Shown: positions 7,394-15,240 of the stretch, piece after piece
Numbering within the stretch: the stretch's first letter is position 1
Layout of the letters: every line of letters starts with the position of its first letter
DNA from: Gammaproteobacteria bacterium
GTDB taxonomy: Bacteria; Pseudomonadota; Gammaproteobacteria; Steroidobacterales; GCA-2729495
Direction of reading: 5' to 3'
Assembly: GCA_029245525.1 (NCBI GenBank)
Contig: JAQWPD010000122.1
Location: 1 to 32,591, forward strand
DNA length: 32,591 nt
The notes under the pieces: model-generated
The model's input: the letters and a program-made list of their open reading frames with translations, nothing else
Databases searched by the model: none
What the model was told of the DNA's origin: nothing
Translations under genes and position numbers: made by a program

Positions 7394-8713
7394 ATGAGCG
7401 GTAACCAATCAGTGGGTATCAAGTTCGGGCCGTGGTGGCTATCGCCCGGTATCCTTCGACGGCATGTTGTCGTGATGTTCATGGTGAATTGGATATCGAT
7501 GATGTTGGTGCCGTTCATCAACTTTATTCAGCCGTTGGTTTTTCAGGGTCTGGAAGTGCCCCCTGATCAGCAAGGCACCTTAACCGCCAACCTCGGTTTG
7601 CTCAGCGATGTGATTGCGCTGGGTGTTATGGTTATTATCGGCGCGGTCAGTGACCGTACCGGCCGTCGCGTTATCGTAATGGTCGGGTTTTTATTGCTGA
7701 TTGTTGGTCTTGGCTTGTATCCGCGTGCTGAAGGCATTGCCCAACTGTATTTATTCCGAGGCATTGTTGGTCTTGGTATGGGCGTCATTTCTACCGCTAT
7801 GCTGACCGTAATTCAGGATTACCCACAGGATCGTTCACGCGGAAAATACACGGGTATGAACAGTGTATTCAGTGGGCTTGGGGTGATGGTGATGGCTGTA
7901 GGTATTATGCGGTTGCCGGAAATGTTTGTTGAGGGCGGGGCTACACAGAATGCAGCCGTTATAAACACCTTCTTGGTCTGCGTGGGTATCGGCATTTTTG
8001 CAGCGTTACTTGCACGATTCGGGTTGTCCGGCGCGTTGCCTGATCCTGATCATCGCACTGAAAGTGTATTCGGTGGTGTCAGCGATGCTATCGCTGAGGC
8101 CAGAAAAAACCCTCGCTTATTGTTGTCCTTTATTGCCGCATTTGCAGCGCGCGGTGACCTTGCTGTTGCAGGAACCTATTTCGCACTTTGGTTTATGTAT
8201 ATAGGTACTGCTCAGGGTATCGATAGCACCGAAGTAGCAACAATCAGCGGTCAGTATTTTGGGCTGCTTAATCTGGCCATTATGGTGTGGGCACCGATCT
8301 ACGGGGTTATTATTGATAGGGTCAATCGCGTCACTGCCGTTACGCTAGGGCTCGCAACAGCCTCTGCCGGATACTTCCTTATGGGCAGCATCGATAACCC
8401 GTTTAATCCCGCCATCATTATTCCTGCCTGCATTCTTCTGGGCATGGGTGAAACCAGCGCTGTGGTGAGTTGTGGCTCATTGGTGGGCCAGGAAGCACCA
8501 CCCCGTATCCGTGGCTCTGTCATAGGGTTTTATGCCCTCTGCGGCAGCTTCGGCATATTGTCGCTTAGCTTTATTTCGGGGCTCATATTTGACGCGTTTT
8601 CGCCCAATGCGCCGTTTATTTTTATGGGTGCCGTTAATCTGGTTATCGTTGTTATTGCACTGTATGTTCGTGTGCGCTACGGAAATCCCACAAACGCCGC
8701 AGCCACCTCGTAA
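7394..8713 (+). CDS. Major facilitator superfamily transporter
   Basis: A 439-residue inner-membrane protein with about 12 hydrophobic segments. MFS motif A is textbook between TM2 and TM3 (GAVSDRTGRRVIVMVG, about residues 82-97), and a weaker copy follows TM8 (YGVIIDRVNR). LFRGIVGLGMG matches the motif-B region of TM4. It probably uses the proton gradient to move a small organic molecule. Two co-directional paralogous genes follow at 20-bp and 24-bp gaps, each with a strong ribosome binding site, so transport and those proteins very likely serve the same substrate. The substrate and direction cannot be read from the sequence. Confidence 0.92.
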   Translation: MSGNQSVGIKFGPWWLSPGILRRHVVVMFMVNWISMMLVPFINFIQPLVFQGLEVPPDQQGTLTANLGLLSDVIALGVMVIIGAVSDRTGRRVIVMVGFLLLIVGLGLYPRAEGIAQLYLFRGIVGLGMGVISTAMLTVIQDYPQDRSRGKYTGMNSVFSGLGVMVMAVGIMRLPEMFVEGGATQNAAVINTFLVCVGIGIFAALLARFGLSGALPDPDHRTESVFGGVSDAIAEARKNPRLLLSFIAAFAARGDLAVAGTYFALWFMYIGTAQGIDSTEVATISGQYFGLLNLAIMVWAPIYGVIIDRVNRVTAVTLGLATASAGYFLMGSIDNPFNPAIIIPACILLGMGETSAVVSCGSLVGQEAPPRIRGSVIGFYALCGSFGILSLSFISGLIFDAFSPNAPFIFMGAVNLVIVVIALYVRVRYGNPTNAAATS

Positions 8714-8732
8714 CCTTTTTCAGGAGTTAGCT

Positions 8733-9461
8733 ATGTCAGCAGAAACCGGTGAACTGTTCGCCCGTAAGGACACGATGTTTGAAACGGATGAAAAGAAAAG
8801 TGCATTCATGAACGCATGGCTGGCGTACAAGGAGCTCACTGATGCACAGGACAAAGAGTTCGCTGCCAAGGAAGCTGAAATTGGCCATGCTGTGGCAAAA
8901 CTGGTGGCTGAAATGTTGGGCAAAGATACGCCCATGATCGAAGGGCGTGAGGCCGAGTTTGGGCGGGTTTTAGGTAACAGCTTTCGCACCTTTCAAACCC
9001 TTGTGCCGTATCACCATCAAGGCAATGATGGACTGATAAAAGAGCAGCTTAAATGGTATGAATTTGCCATGCGTGAAGGCTTGGTTAAAAAGGTTATTGA
9101 GCACGATGTCGAGTCGATGCGGAATATTCTGGGCGAGCGTGGTGGCTGGGCCGCCAGTACCGGTCGTCTGGAACTTGCTCTTGATGCGCTTACCACACCG
9201 ACTTGTTTCCGTGATCTTGTTCTGGGTGAAGGCTTTAAACTCACCCCTACCCGATTGGAATACAAATCGCCCTATGGGCGCGTGATTGCCAAGGGGCATC
9301 AGCGTGGTATCTGGACAAATCTTACTGAAGAGCGCATTCACAATATTTGGACAATTCCCAGATACAAAGGCTACGCCGACATTATGGGCGTGCATTTTGA
9401 GGTGTCACCATGGGATGAAGAAACCCGAATGATTTCGGTGGATGTTTCTGCTTTGAGTTAG
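8733..9461 (+). CDS. Conserved protein of unrecognised family, tandem copy A
   Basis: A 242-residue soluble protein without signal peptide or membrane segment. I do not recognise the family. The start is ATG 8733: AGGAG (8722-8726) lies six bases upstream, and the open frame further upstream only overlaps the MFS gene in another frame. The N-terminal 70 residues are charged and helical. The rest holds blocks shared with copy B: EFGRVLGNSFRTFQ, PYHHQGND, KEQLKW, DVESM, LDALTTPTCFRDL, SPYGRV, GIWTNLTEERIH, WTIPR, FEVSPWDEETR. The conserved Cys in TPTCF is the only cysteine, and the HHQGND block gives further polar residues, so an enzymatic pocket is possible. It is probably cytoplasmic and cotranscribed with the MFS gene. 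Confidence 0.9.
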   Translation: MSAETGELFARKDTMFETDEKKSAFMNAWLAYKELTDAQDKEFAAKEAEIGHAVAKLVAEMLGKDTPMIEGREAEFGRVLGNSFRTFQTLVPYHHQGNDGLIKEQLKWYEFAMREGLVKKVIEHDVESMRNILGERGGWAASTGRLELALDALTTPTCFRDLVLGEGFKLTPTRLEYKSPYGRVIAKGHQRGIWTNLTEERIHNIWTIPRYKGYADIMGVHFEVSPWDEETRMISVDVSALS

Positions 9462-9485
9462 ACAAAACTATCTAGGAGATTACTT

Positions 9486-10238
9486 ATGGGTGCTGCACAA
9501 GAGATGAAAGGCGAGCTTAAAACTCGAATGAAGGAGACAATGACAGAGGCGCAGATCGCCCGTGCGGATGCCATTATGAAGGGTTGGTTTGCATTCAATG
9601 ACTACGCGCTGCTGATTGAACATCAGTGTGCCGAACATGCCGAAGTGATCGGCCGCAAGGCGGCAGACATGATTGCTGCTGAAGTGGGTCAGTCACGGGA
9701 TCTTATCGATGGGAGAAATGCGGAGTTCGGGCGTATATTGGGCAACACTATTAGAACCTTTCAGATGACGTTGCCGTATCACCATCAGGGCAATGATGCG
9801 CTTATGAAAGAGCAGCTTAAGTGGATGGATTATGCGCAGCAGCTAGGTCGTACTGCTGAGATGGTGCAATTTGATGTCGACTCGATGAAGGAGATTTTTG
9901 AAGAGCGTCGCTACTGGATTGAGGAGACCGGTGATATCAGTCTGGCTCTCGATGCCGTAACAACGCCGACCTGTTTCCGTGATCTTACTGTAGCTGACGG
10001 CATAGAGTTCAATGCTGACCGCACCGAAATCTCATATGTTTCTCCCTATAAGCGCGTTCTTGAGAAGGGCTGGTTGCGAAATATTTGGACGGGTTTGACT
10101 GAGCAGCATATTCATGAGCAGTGGACCATTCCGCGTTTCGCTGGTTATCAGGAACACTTTCAGGTGCGCTTCGAAGTTGATCCATGGGACGAGACAACAC
10201 GCTTAGTGCGGATTCGTGTGATGCCCCAGGTCGCCTAG
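9486..10238 (+). CDS. Conserved protein of unrecognised family, tandem copy B
   Basis: A 250-residue paralog of the preceding gene; by eye roughly half of the aligned residues agree from the IDGR/IEGR block to the end, with few or no gaps. Every shared block is kept, including PYHHQGND, LDAVTTPTCFRDL and FEVDPWDETTR. The N-terminal 70 residues diverge more, and a second Cys appears (HQC). AGGAG (9474-9478) lies seven bases before the ATG. Conservation of both copies next to each other suggests either a heteromeric complex or two enzymes with different specificity acting on the substrate of the MFS protein. It is not a recent duplication, because the copies differ throughout. Confidence 0.9.
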   Translation: MGAAQEMKGELKTRMKETMTEAQIARADAIMKGWFAFNDYALLIEHQCAEHAEVIGRKAADMIAAEVGQSRDLIDGRNAEFGRILGNTIRTFQMTLPYHHQGNDALMKEQLKWMDYAQQLGRTAEMVQFDVDSMKEIFEERRYWIEETGDISLALDAVTTPTCFRDLTVADGIEFNADRTEISYVSPYKRVLEKGWLRNIWTGLTEQHIHEQWTIPRFAGYQEHFQVRFEVDPWDETTRLVRIRVMPQVA

Positions 10239-10327
10239 TTCACTTTATTAAAAATCGGTCTGGCGCTGTGCTGCAATACATAGGATAGTGGGGCATTCGT
10301 TAAGAGCAGCTTTAGGAGTTTCCGACT

Positions 10328-10591
10328 ATGAGGATGAGTGAATTGGCAGTAATGGTCCAGGCCTTGAAAGAAGAGGTTGAATCACAAGCGGTTTTTGACC
10401 AGACCGCGGCTGATTCTGTCCGCGTCCGAGTGCGGGAGCTGGCCGAGCGGGTTGAGAAAATGAGCGGTGCGCACGATGAGCCCATGACTGATCAGCTCAC
10501 CCGTATTGCGGCAGAGTTTGAAGCAGAGCACCCAAAGACCGCGCGCCTATTGGAGCGCATGGCCGATACTTTATCGAAACTGGGCGTTTAG
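10328..10591 (+). CDS. DUF4404-like small protein
   Basis: An 87-residue, acidic, fully helical protein. The C-terminal FEAEHPKTARLLERMADTLSKLGV matches the end of DUF4404 proteins, in which 'FEaeHP.La..l..i...L..mGI' is typical, and the N-terminal LKEEVESQ fits their first helix. The function is not known; such proteins are short helical bundles in gammaproteobacteria. AGGAG (10314-10318) lies nine bases before the ATG. The stop overlaps the stop of the convergent gene through the shared bases TTAG (10588-10591). Confidence 0.7.
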   Translation: MRMSELAVMVQALKEEVESQAVFDQTAADSVRVRVRELAERVEKMSGAHDEPMTDQLTRIAAEFEAEHPKTARLLERMADTLSKLGV

Positions 10592-11496
10592 TTTGAACTG
10601 GCGAACTTTAGCAAATGCTCGCAGAGTATCAGCGATTGGTCTTCAACGATGTAGAAACTGGCCTCATTAATGAGTGCATGGGCTTGGCCCTTGCAGCCGG
10701 GTATCTGCTTGATCAATTCCTCGGGGCCCATTGCAGACCCCTCGAACTGCTTGCTGAATAGCGTTAATACAGGCTTTTTCCAGTTCGACAGTGCATCCCA
10801 TGCCACCATATTTGCGGGCCGTGCCGGACTGTCATTTGATATTGGCAAGATCATTGGAAAGCGTCTTGGTCCCGTGCGATAGCTTTGGTCGGGGTAGGGC
10901 GCATCGTAGGCGGCAACAATTTCGGCCGGTAAGTTTTTAGTGGTGCCCTCCTGGACCATTTCTCCCTGTGGAAAAACCGGCAGCGATAATTGCACCTCAC
11001 GCCATTTTATAAACCAAGCATGTCCGGCTGAAGGCTCTCCGGTGGGCAGCTGTGTGTTCAGTAATACCAGCTTGCTGAAGGTTTCCGGATTTTCTGCAGC
11101 GATTCGCAGACCGAAGAAACCACCCCAGTCGAACATAAAACCAATAGCATTGCTGATATTGAGCTGCTGCAGAAACGACGTATTCCATTCGATATGGCGA
11201 TTGAATTCGTAGTCTTCTTCTTGCAGCAGTTTGTCCGAGCGACCAAAGCCGATGTAGTCGGGTGCAATAACGCGGTAGCCTGCTGCAACCAGAACAGTAA
11301 CCATGTGCCGATACATGTAGACCCATGCCCCTTGTGACGGATACAGCACAATGACCTGTGCATCCCGCGGCCCTTCGTCGATGAAATGCATGCGCAGCTT
11401 GCCGTAGCGCTCATCCGCTACGTGCAGGTAATGAGCCGGAAAAGAATAGTCGGGCAGGTTGCTGAAATATTCATCGGGTGTGCGTAAGGCTTGCAT
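10588..11496 (-). CDS. Haloalkane-dehalogenase-like alpha/beta hydrolase fold protein, catalytic residues partly lost
   Basis: A 302-residue protein collinear with DhlA/HLD-I dehalogenases: LRTPDEYFSNLPDY at the start, MHFIDEGP, IAPDYIGFGRSDK (78-89), FDWGGFFGL (122-130), NTQLPTG, AAYDAPYPDQSY. The nucleophile Asp123 and the adjacent Trp124 (halide-binding position) remain. Other key positions differ: the oxyanion motif HG(E/N)P is replaced by PSQG (53-56), the acid region FSDxDP reads FSKQFEG (247-253), and the catalytic His of GGGHF is absent (INEASFY; Phe281 or Ser280). Hydrolysis of a covalent intermediate should therefore fail. GGAG lies eight bases before the ATG. It is the last gene of a four-gene minus-strand cluster with two cytochromes. 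Confidence 0.85.
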   Translation of the reverse strand: MQALRTPDEYFSNLPDYSFPAHYLHVADERYGKLRMHFIDEGPRDAQVIVLYPSQGAWVYMYRHMVTVLVAAGYRVIAPDYIGFGRSDKLLQEEDYEFNRHIEWNTSFLQQLNISNAIGFMFDWGGFFGLRIAAENPETFSKLVLLNTQLPTGEPSAGHAWFIKWREVQLSLPVFPQGEMVQEGTTKNLPAEIVAAYDAPYPDQSYRTGPRRFPMILPISNDSPARPANMVAWDALSNWKKPVLTLFSKQFEGSAMGPEELIKQIPGCKGQAHALINEASFYIVEDQSLILCEHLLKFASSN

Positions 11497-11531
11497 CGGT
11501 ATTACTCCAATAACGGCGCTAGGGTATGAAG

Positions 11532-12404
11532 TTAGTATTGTTTGGGGAGCGGTTTAAGTTGTCGCAAGTACTCTGTAATTGCCGCCCGGTCTTCATCCGT
11601 CAGTAGTGCAGTATTTTCATCAACTACTGCACTCATTTCGCCACCTGCGAAATCGCCATTGGGCAGCATGCCGATTTCAAAAAATAAGTCCAGATCAGCG
11701 CGACGCCAATCTTTAAGACCATCCTCGTGCGGCGTGAGATTAGGTGCGGCCTTCGCCTCACCAAACCCTGGAGCACCAGCAAGTTCTAAGCTTGCTTCTG
11801 TCCCACCTAGCGCACTGCGTGGAGTATGACATTCACCACAGTGACCCAGGTGCCGCACCAAGTATGCGCCTCGGTTCCATTGCTCAGTTTGACTGCTGTC
11901 TTTGGCAAAGCGGGAATCATCAAAATACAGCCATTTCCATAAAACCAGCGGCATGCGCGAAGACGCATACCACACCAGATCGTGTTCACGGTTGGCGGCG
12001 GTTACCGGCTGCAGTGAATTGAGGTAAGCCTTTATATCAAGCAGATCGCTGCGACTCATCCCTGAGTATGAAGGGTAGGGAAATGCAGGGTAGTAGTGCT
12101 CTCCTTCCGGGCTCAACCCCTCCTGAAACGCGGAGACAAATTCGTCGTCCGTCCACCCACCGATTCCTGTTTCATTATCCGGCGTAATGTTGGGGGTATA
12201 AAATGTACCGAAGGGGGACTCAAGTGAACGCCCGCCCGCCATTGGCTGGCCGTCTTCGGCAGTGTGGCATGCAACGCACCCGCCTGCATTGGTTAGATAT
12301 TCACCGTGACTGGCATCAGCCGCATTGGCCGTTGTCCCAAATACGACAACGCTTAGATTAAGCAGCAGGTATTTATGCCAATCAGCACTCGGCGCTATTC
12401 GCAT
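11532..12404 (-). CDS. Periplasmic diheme cytochrome c
   Basis: A 290-residue exported protein: signal peptide to about residue 29 (TTANAAD), then two cytochrome c domains with heme sites CVACH (43-47) and CGECH (189-193). The first domain has MAGGRSLESPFGTFYTPNITPD and YYPAFPYPSYSGMS, the signature of the cytochrome c subunits that pass electrons from periplasmic dehydrogenases (alcohol, sorbitol, gluconate type) to the respiratory chain; Met116 is the probable axial ligand of heme 1. Those subunits often have three hemes, here two. The gene starts 8 bp after the stop of the cytochrome c' gene with no clear ribosome binding site, which suggests coupling. No dehydrogenase is encoded alongside, so its electron donor is unknown. 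Confidence 0.9.
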   Translation of the reverse strand: MRIAPSADWHKYLLLNLSVVVFGTTANAADASHGEYLTNAGGCVACHTAEDGQPMAGGRSLESPFGTFYTPNITPDNETGIGGWTDDEFVSAFQEGLSPEGEHYYPAFPYPSYSGMSRSDLLDIKAYLNSLQPVTAANREHDLVWYASSRMPLVLWKWLYFDDSRFAKDSSQTEQWNRGAYLVRHLGHCGECHTPRSALGGTEASLELAGAPGFGEAKAAPNLTPHEDGLKDWRRADLDLFFEIGMLPNGDFAGGEMSAVVDENTALLTDEDRAAITEYLRQLKPLPKQY

Positions 12405-12412
12405 GATCAGAT

Positions 12413-12874
12413 TTAATCGTCTTCGCGAAACTTATCATGGCAGGTTTTGCATGAGGTACCAACCGCCTTAAAGGCTTTACCCATAGCTGCGCGGTCGCCT
12501 GATTCGGCAGCTCTGGCCAGCTCTGCAGTGGCAGCGGTGGCATCTTGCGAGTACTTTTGGTAAGTGTCCATTTCAGTCCAGATCAGCGGCAAGGCATCGC
12601 CACCTTCCGAGCCAGCAGGTACCAGGTCGCCTATTAGTGTGCTTGAAATGGCGAGAGCGCGGGTATTGGCAATTAAATGTTTGTCCTTGGAGCTGGGCTC
12701 GACTTTGCCTAGATAGACAGCAATAAAGCCGCCAAAACTGCTGGCCACAGCTTCCATAACAGTCTCGCGATATTTTGCAGCATCACTAAGTTCAGTATCA
12801 TCATCCGCGACGATGCTGTGTATTGGCGCGAGTAAAACGACAGCCGCTACTGCGGCAAAAAACGTACGGTTCAT
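12413..12874 (-). CDS. Cytochrome c' (four-helix type)
   Basis: A 153-residue periplasmic protein with a signal peptide (cleavage near IVADD) and a single heme site CKTCH (142-146) close to the C terminus, the layout of class II cytochromes c'. The body is helical and Ala-rich (four-helix bundle). The long helix containing 'FKAVGTSCKTCHDKFR' is family-typical. Cytochromes c' bind NO or CO at an open heme, or serve in electron transfer. AGGAG lies nine bases before the ATG. It stands between the membrane-anchored hydrolase-like gene and the diheme cytochrome gene, so it probably works with the latter. Confidence 0.88.
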   Translation of the reverse strand: MNRTFFAAVAAVVLLAPIHSIVADDDTELSDAAKYRETVMEAVASSFGGFIAVYLGKVEPSSKDKHLIANTRALAISSTLIGDLVPAGSEGGDALPLIWTEMDTYQKYSQDATAATAELARAAESGDRAAMGKAFKAVGTSCKTCHDKFREDD

Positions 12875-12913
12875 AGACTTTGCTCCTAAGGCATTTTCAA
12901 TGCTTTGAATTTG

Positions 12914-13918
12914 TTAATTGATTATTTCATTTTCACTGATAATTTCAAAAGTCTCGTGGCGTTCATCCGGCAGGTCTAGGGTACCATCAAGAAATGCGCG
13001 GACATCAGCTCCGGTGATTTCGCCGGCCTCCTGCACGGCCATATGCCCGACATCAGGGTAGGTCTTAAGTTGAACGGATTGAGCACCGCTTAGCAGCTCA
13101 ACGAACTCGGGTGCTTGCTCAACTTTTGCCTGAGGGTTTGCCTCGCCCCAAAGGATCAGTACCTGCGCACGGACTGCAGCAACTACCTCTTCTAGGCCCT
13201 CATATTCGTATTGGCGCAGCCGCTCGAGCTCGGCCTCGCGCTGACCCTCACGCATCCACATATCATACCAGCGGTCGACCAGTTCTTCCGGTAGCTCGGT
13301 GGTTTTCCCCCATGCGGATGAGAGCATGTATTTTGGAATAGCGCGCGGCAGAATATAGGCGAGCACTTGGGCGGAGTCGCCCGGTTTTCCGCGACTCTTC
13401 ATTTGCTCTTTGCCTTCCAGTGAGCCCGGGCTGAGGAGAATGAGTTTGTTGACCCGTTCGGGATGTCGGCTTGCGTAGTAAAGTGCGACAGTGCCGCCCA
13501 GTGACGTACCAGCAATAGACAGTGTTTCCAGTCCCAGTGCATCAATAAAACGCTCCGCTAGGTACACGGTGCGCTCCACACTGTAGTTGCCGCTGGGGTC
13601 CGGTCCAGTAAGACCATGGCTGGTCATATCAAAACGAATAACGCGATAGCTGTCTTTGAGTGCTTCGACCCAAGGCTCCCAGCCAAGTAGACTGGCGAAA
13701 TGAGCGTGGACAAGCACAATTGCTGGGCCTTCGCCTTCATCTCGGTAATGAATTCTCACCCCATCAATATTCATGAAGCGTGATGCGTTGTTGGCGTATT
13801 TGGCCTCTAGCTCTGTTGCGGGTATGTCGCGGTAAGCCCACAAAGCAATCAGCAGCGCCACCAGTGAAAGTGCAAGCAGCGTACCCAACGTGTAACCGAT
13901 GTAGCGTAATACTTTCAT
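12914..13918 (-). CDS. Membrane-anchored alpha/beta hydrolase with atypical catalytic site
   Basis: A 334-residue protein with one N-terminal membrane helix (about 7-29), so the hydrolase domain probably faces the periplasm. The fold is clear: IDGVRIHYRDEGEGP, VIRFDMTSHGLTGPD, GTSLGGTVALYYA with nucleophile Ser139, and DVGHMAVQE with His292. Two positions deviate: the oxyanion HG is HAH (71-73), and the acid in WGExD is Asn261 (WGEANPQ). The enzyme may use another acid, or be slow or non-catalytic. AGAGG lies seven bases before the ATG. It is the first gene of the minus-strand cluster, 39 bp ahead of cytochrome c'. Confidence 0.85.
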   Translation of the reverse strand: MKVLRYIGYTLGTLLALSLVALLIALWAYRDIPATELEAKYANNASRFMNIDGVRIHYRDEGEGPAIVLVHAHFASLLGWEPWVEALKDSYRVIRFDMTSHGLTGPDPSGNYSVERTVYLAERFIDALGLETLSIAGTSLGGTVALYYASRHPERVNKLILLSPGSLEGKEQMKSRGKPGDSAQVLAYILPRAIPKYMLSSAWGKTTELPEELVDRWYDMWMREGQREAELERLRQYEYEGLEEVVAAVRAQVLILWGEANPQAKVEQAPEFVELLSGAQSVQLKTYPDVGHMAVQEAGEITGADVRAFLDGTLDLPDERHETFEIISENEIIN

Positions 13919-14016
13919 GCGATGGCCTCTTAATGTGTCGCGTCATCATACGCGAGTCCCTAGCGTTACTGTATACGCAGAGTTGTGAGTTAACAGACTT
14001 ATTGTGCTGTTGATCA

Positions 14017-14062
14017 GCCGACGGCACTTTTATTGACATGTTGTCGGCAAGTTGAGTATAAA
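14017..14062 (+). promoter_or_regulatory. Sigma-70-type promoter with a flanking inverted repeat
   Basis: TTGACA (14033-14038) and TATAAA (14057-14062) are separated by 18 bp, close to the sigma-70 consensus, and lie about 33 bp before the start of the ABC permease gene. The -35 box is bracketed by an inverted repeat, GCCGAC (14017-14022) and GTCGGC (14043-14048). A dimeric repressor there would block RNA polymerase; the TetR gene of the same operon is the obvious candidate. Promoter strength is read from the sequence; the operator role is inference. Confidence 0.6.
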
Positions 14063-14094
14063 TACACTTTGCAATACTGTTCGGTGGAGTGTGT

Positions 14095-15231
14095 ATGTTT
14101 CTGGCATGGCGTGACCTGCTCTTTGCGAAAGGCCGCTTTTTGCTCATGAGCATGATCATTGCGCTCGTCGCATTTCTTATGACCTTGCTCAGCGGATTGG
14201 CATCCGGCCTGATAAAAAATAATATTTCCGGGTTGATGGCGCTGGATGTAACAAACCTTGCATTTGAGTACAACGACCGACCCAACTATCGCAACAGCAT
14301 GGTTGAACGTGAGATGTGGGAGGGCTGGCGCAATGCAGAGGGCGTAGTGGCAGCAGAACCTCTGGGTCATACTATGTTTACTGCGCGCACCCCCGAAGAT
14401 CTGCCGCTGGATGATGTTGTGTTATGGGGCGTTGAGCCTGGTGGTTTTCTTGAGCCCGACGTGCTTTTGGGTGAATCGCTCAAGGGTCCAGATGACGGCG
14501 TTATTATTTCCGCACTGCTGGCTAATAAGCATGGCGTAAAATTAGGCGATGTAATTGTGCTCGACCGGGTCCTTACTAAGCTCACTGTTATTGGGATCAC
14601 CAGCGAACAAAATATAGGTCATGTGCCGGTGATCTACACTCCGATACGCAAGTGGCAGGAAGCCACTTATGGTCCCCCCGGTGGGCCGCCGCCCGGTGAG
14701 GTTCTCCCCGATATCCTTTTTGACTATGCCAGTGTTATTGCGCTCCAGCTTGCTCCGGATACCGATATAGAAACTGTCGATATAGCGTGGGGTACCGTGA
14801 CGATGGATAAGCAGTCGGCTTATGAGGCATCTTCGGGCTACAAAGAGGAAGTGCAAACCGTGAAAATGATTCAGGGCTTTATGGTAGTGATATCTGCATT
14901 GGTTATCGGCGCATTTTTCACTATCTGGACAATTCAACGGACGCAGGAAATAGGTCTGGTCAAAGCGCTGGGTGGCTCTAATGCTTATTTGCTGCGAGAC
15001 ACTATGGGGCAGGCTCTCATCCTTATGATACTGGCAGTTGGCGTAGGGACATTCTTGGCTGTTTGGCTGGGGCTCTCGTTTGAGCAATCGGGTAAACCGT
15101 TTATGTTGGTCAAAGACAATATTGCCGGATCTTCGGGATTGCTTATAGTGGCGGGTTTAATTGGCAGCATGGTATCTGTGCGGCTGATTACGCGTATCGA
15201 TCCAATTATTGCGCTCGGTCGTACCCGCTAG
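14095..15231 (+). CDS. ABC transporter permease, FtsX/MacB (DevC) type
   Basis: A 378-residue inner-membrane protein of the four-helix type VII ABC class: one N-terminal helix (about 13-34), a large periplasmic domain (about 40-255) and three C-terminal helices. The end of the periplasmic domain leads into TIQRTQEIGLVKALGGS, the conserved cytoplasmic coupling segment (RxxEIGxxkALG) of FtsX-like permeases. Such proteins do not carry solutes through a channel but transmit force to periplasmic partners. ATG 14095 is preferred over GTG 14089 because GGAG (14086-14089) would overlap the GTG and is well spaced for the ATG. Its ATPase follows at 9 bp. No HlyD/MacA-type partner is encoded here. Confidence 0.88.
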   Translation: MFLAWRDLLFAKGRFLLMSMIIALVAFLMTLLSGLASGLIKNNISGLMALDVTNLAFEYNDRPNYRNSMVEREMWEGWRNAEGVVAAEPLGHTMFTARTPEDLPLDDVVLWGVEPGGFLEPDVLLGESLKGPDDGVIISALLANKHGVKLGDVIVLDRVLTKLTVIGITSEQNIGHVPVIYTPIRKWQEATYGPPGGPPPGEVLPDILFDYASVIALQLAPDTDIETVDIAWGTVTMDKQSAYEASSGYKEEVQTVKMIQGFMVVISALVIGAFFTIWTIQRTQEIGLVKALGGSNAYLLRDTMGQALILMILAVGVGTFLAVWLGLSFEQSGKPFMLVKDNIAGSSGLLIVAGLIGSMVSVRLITRIDPIIALGRTR

Positions 15232-15240
15232 GAGAATACC

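Noticed and set aside
8532-8732. N-terminal extension of tandem copy A into the MFS gene
   Set aside because: The frame overlaps well-supported MFS coding sequence; AGGAG plus ATG 8733 gives a clear start.
8970-9395. 141-codon minus-strand ORF inside tandem copy A
   Set aside because: It is a shadow of strongly supported plus-strand coding sequence conserved between both paralogs.
13764-14370. Two long minus-strand ORFs across the 13919-14094 gap and the ABC permease gene
   Set aside because: They overlap the hydrolase and permease genes in other frames, look unlike protein families and cover the consensus promoter.
14542-15087. 181-codon minus-strand ORF antisense to the ABC permease
   Set aside because: Shadow ORF; the permease frame has clear family motifs and topology.
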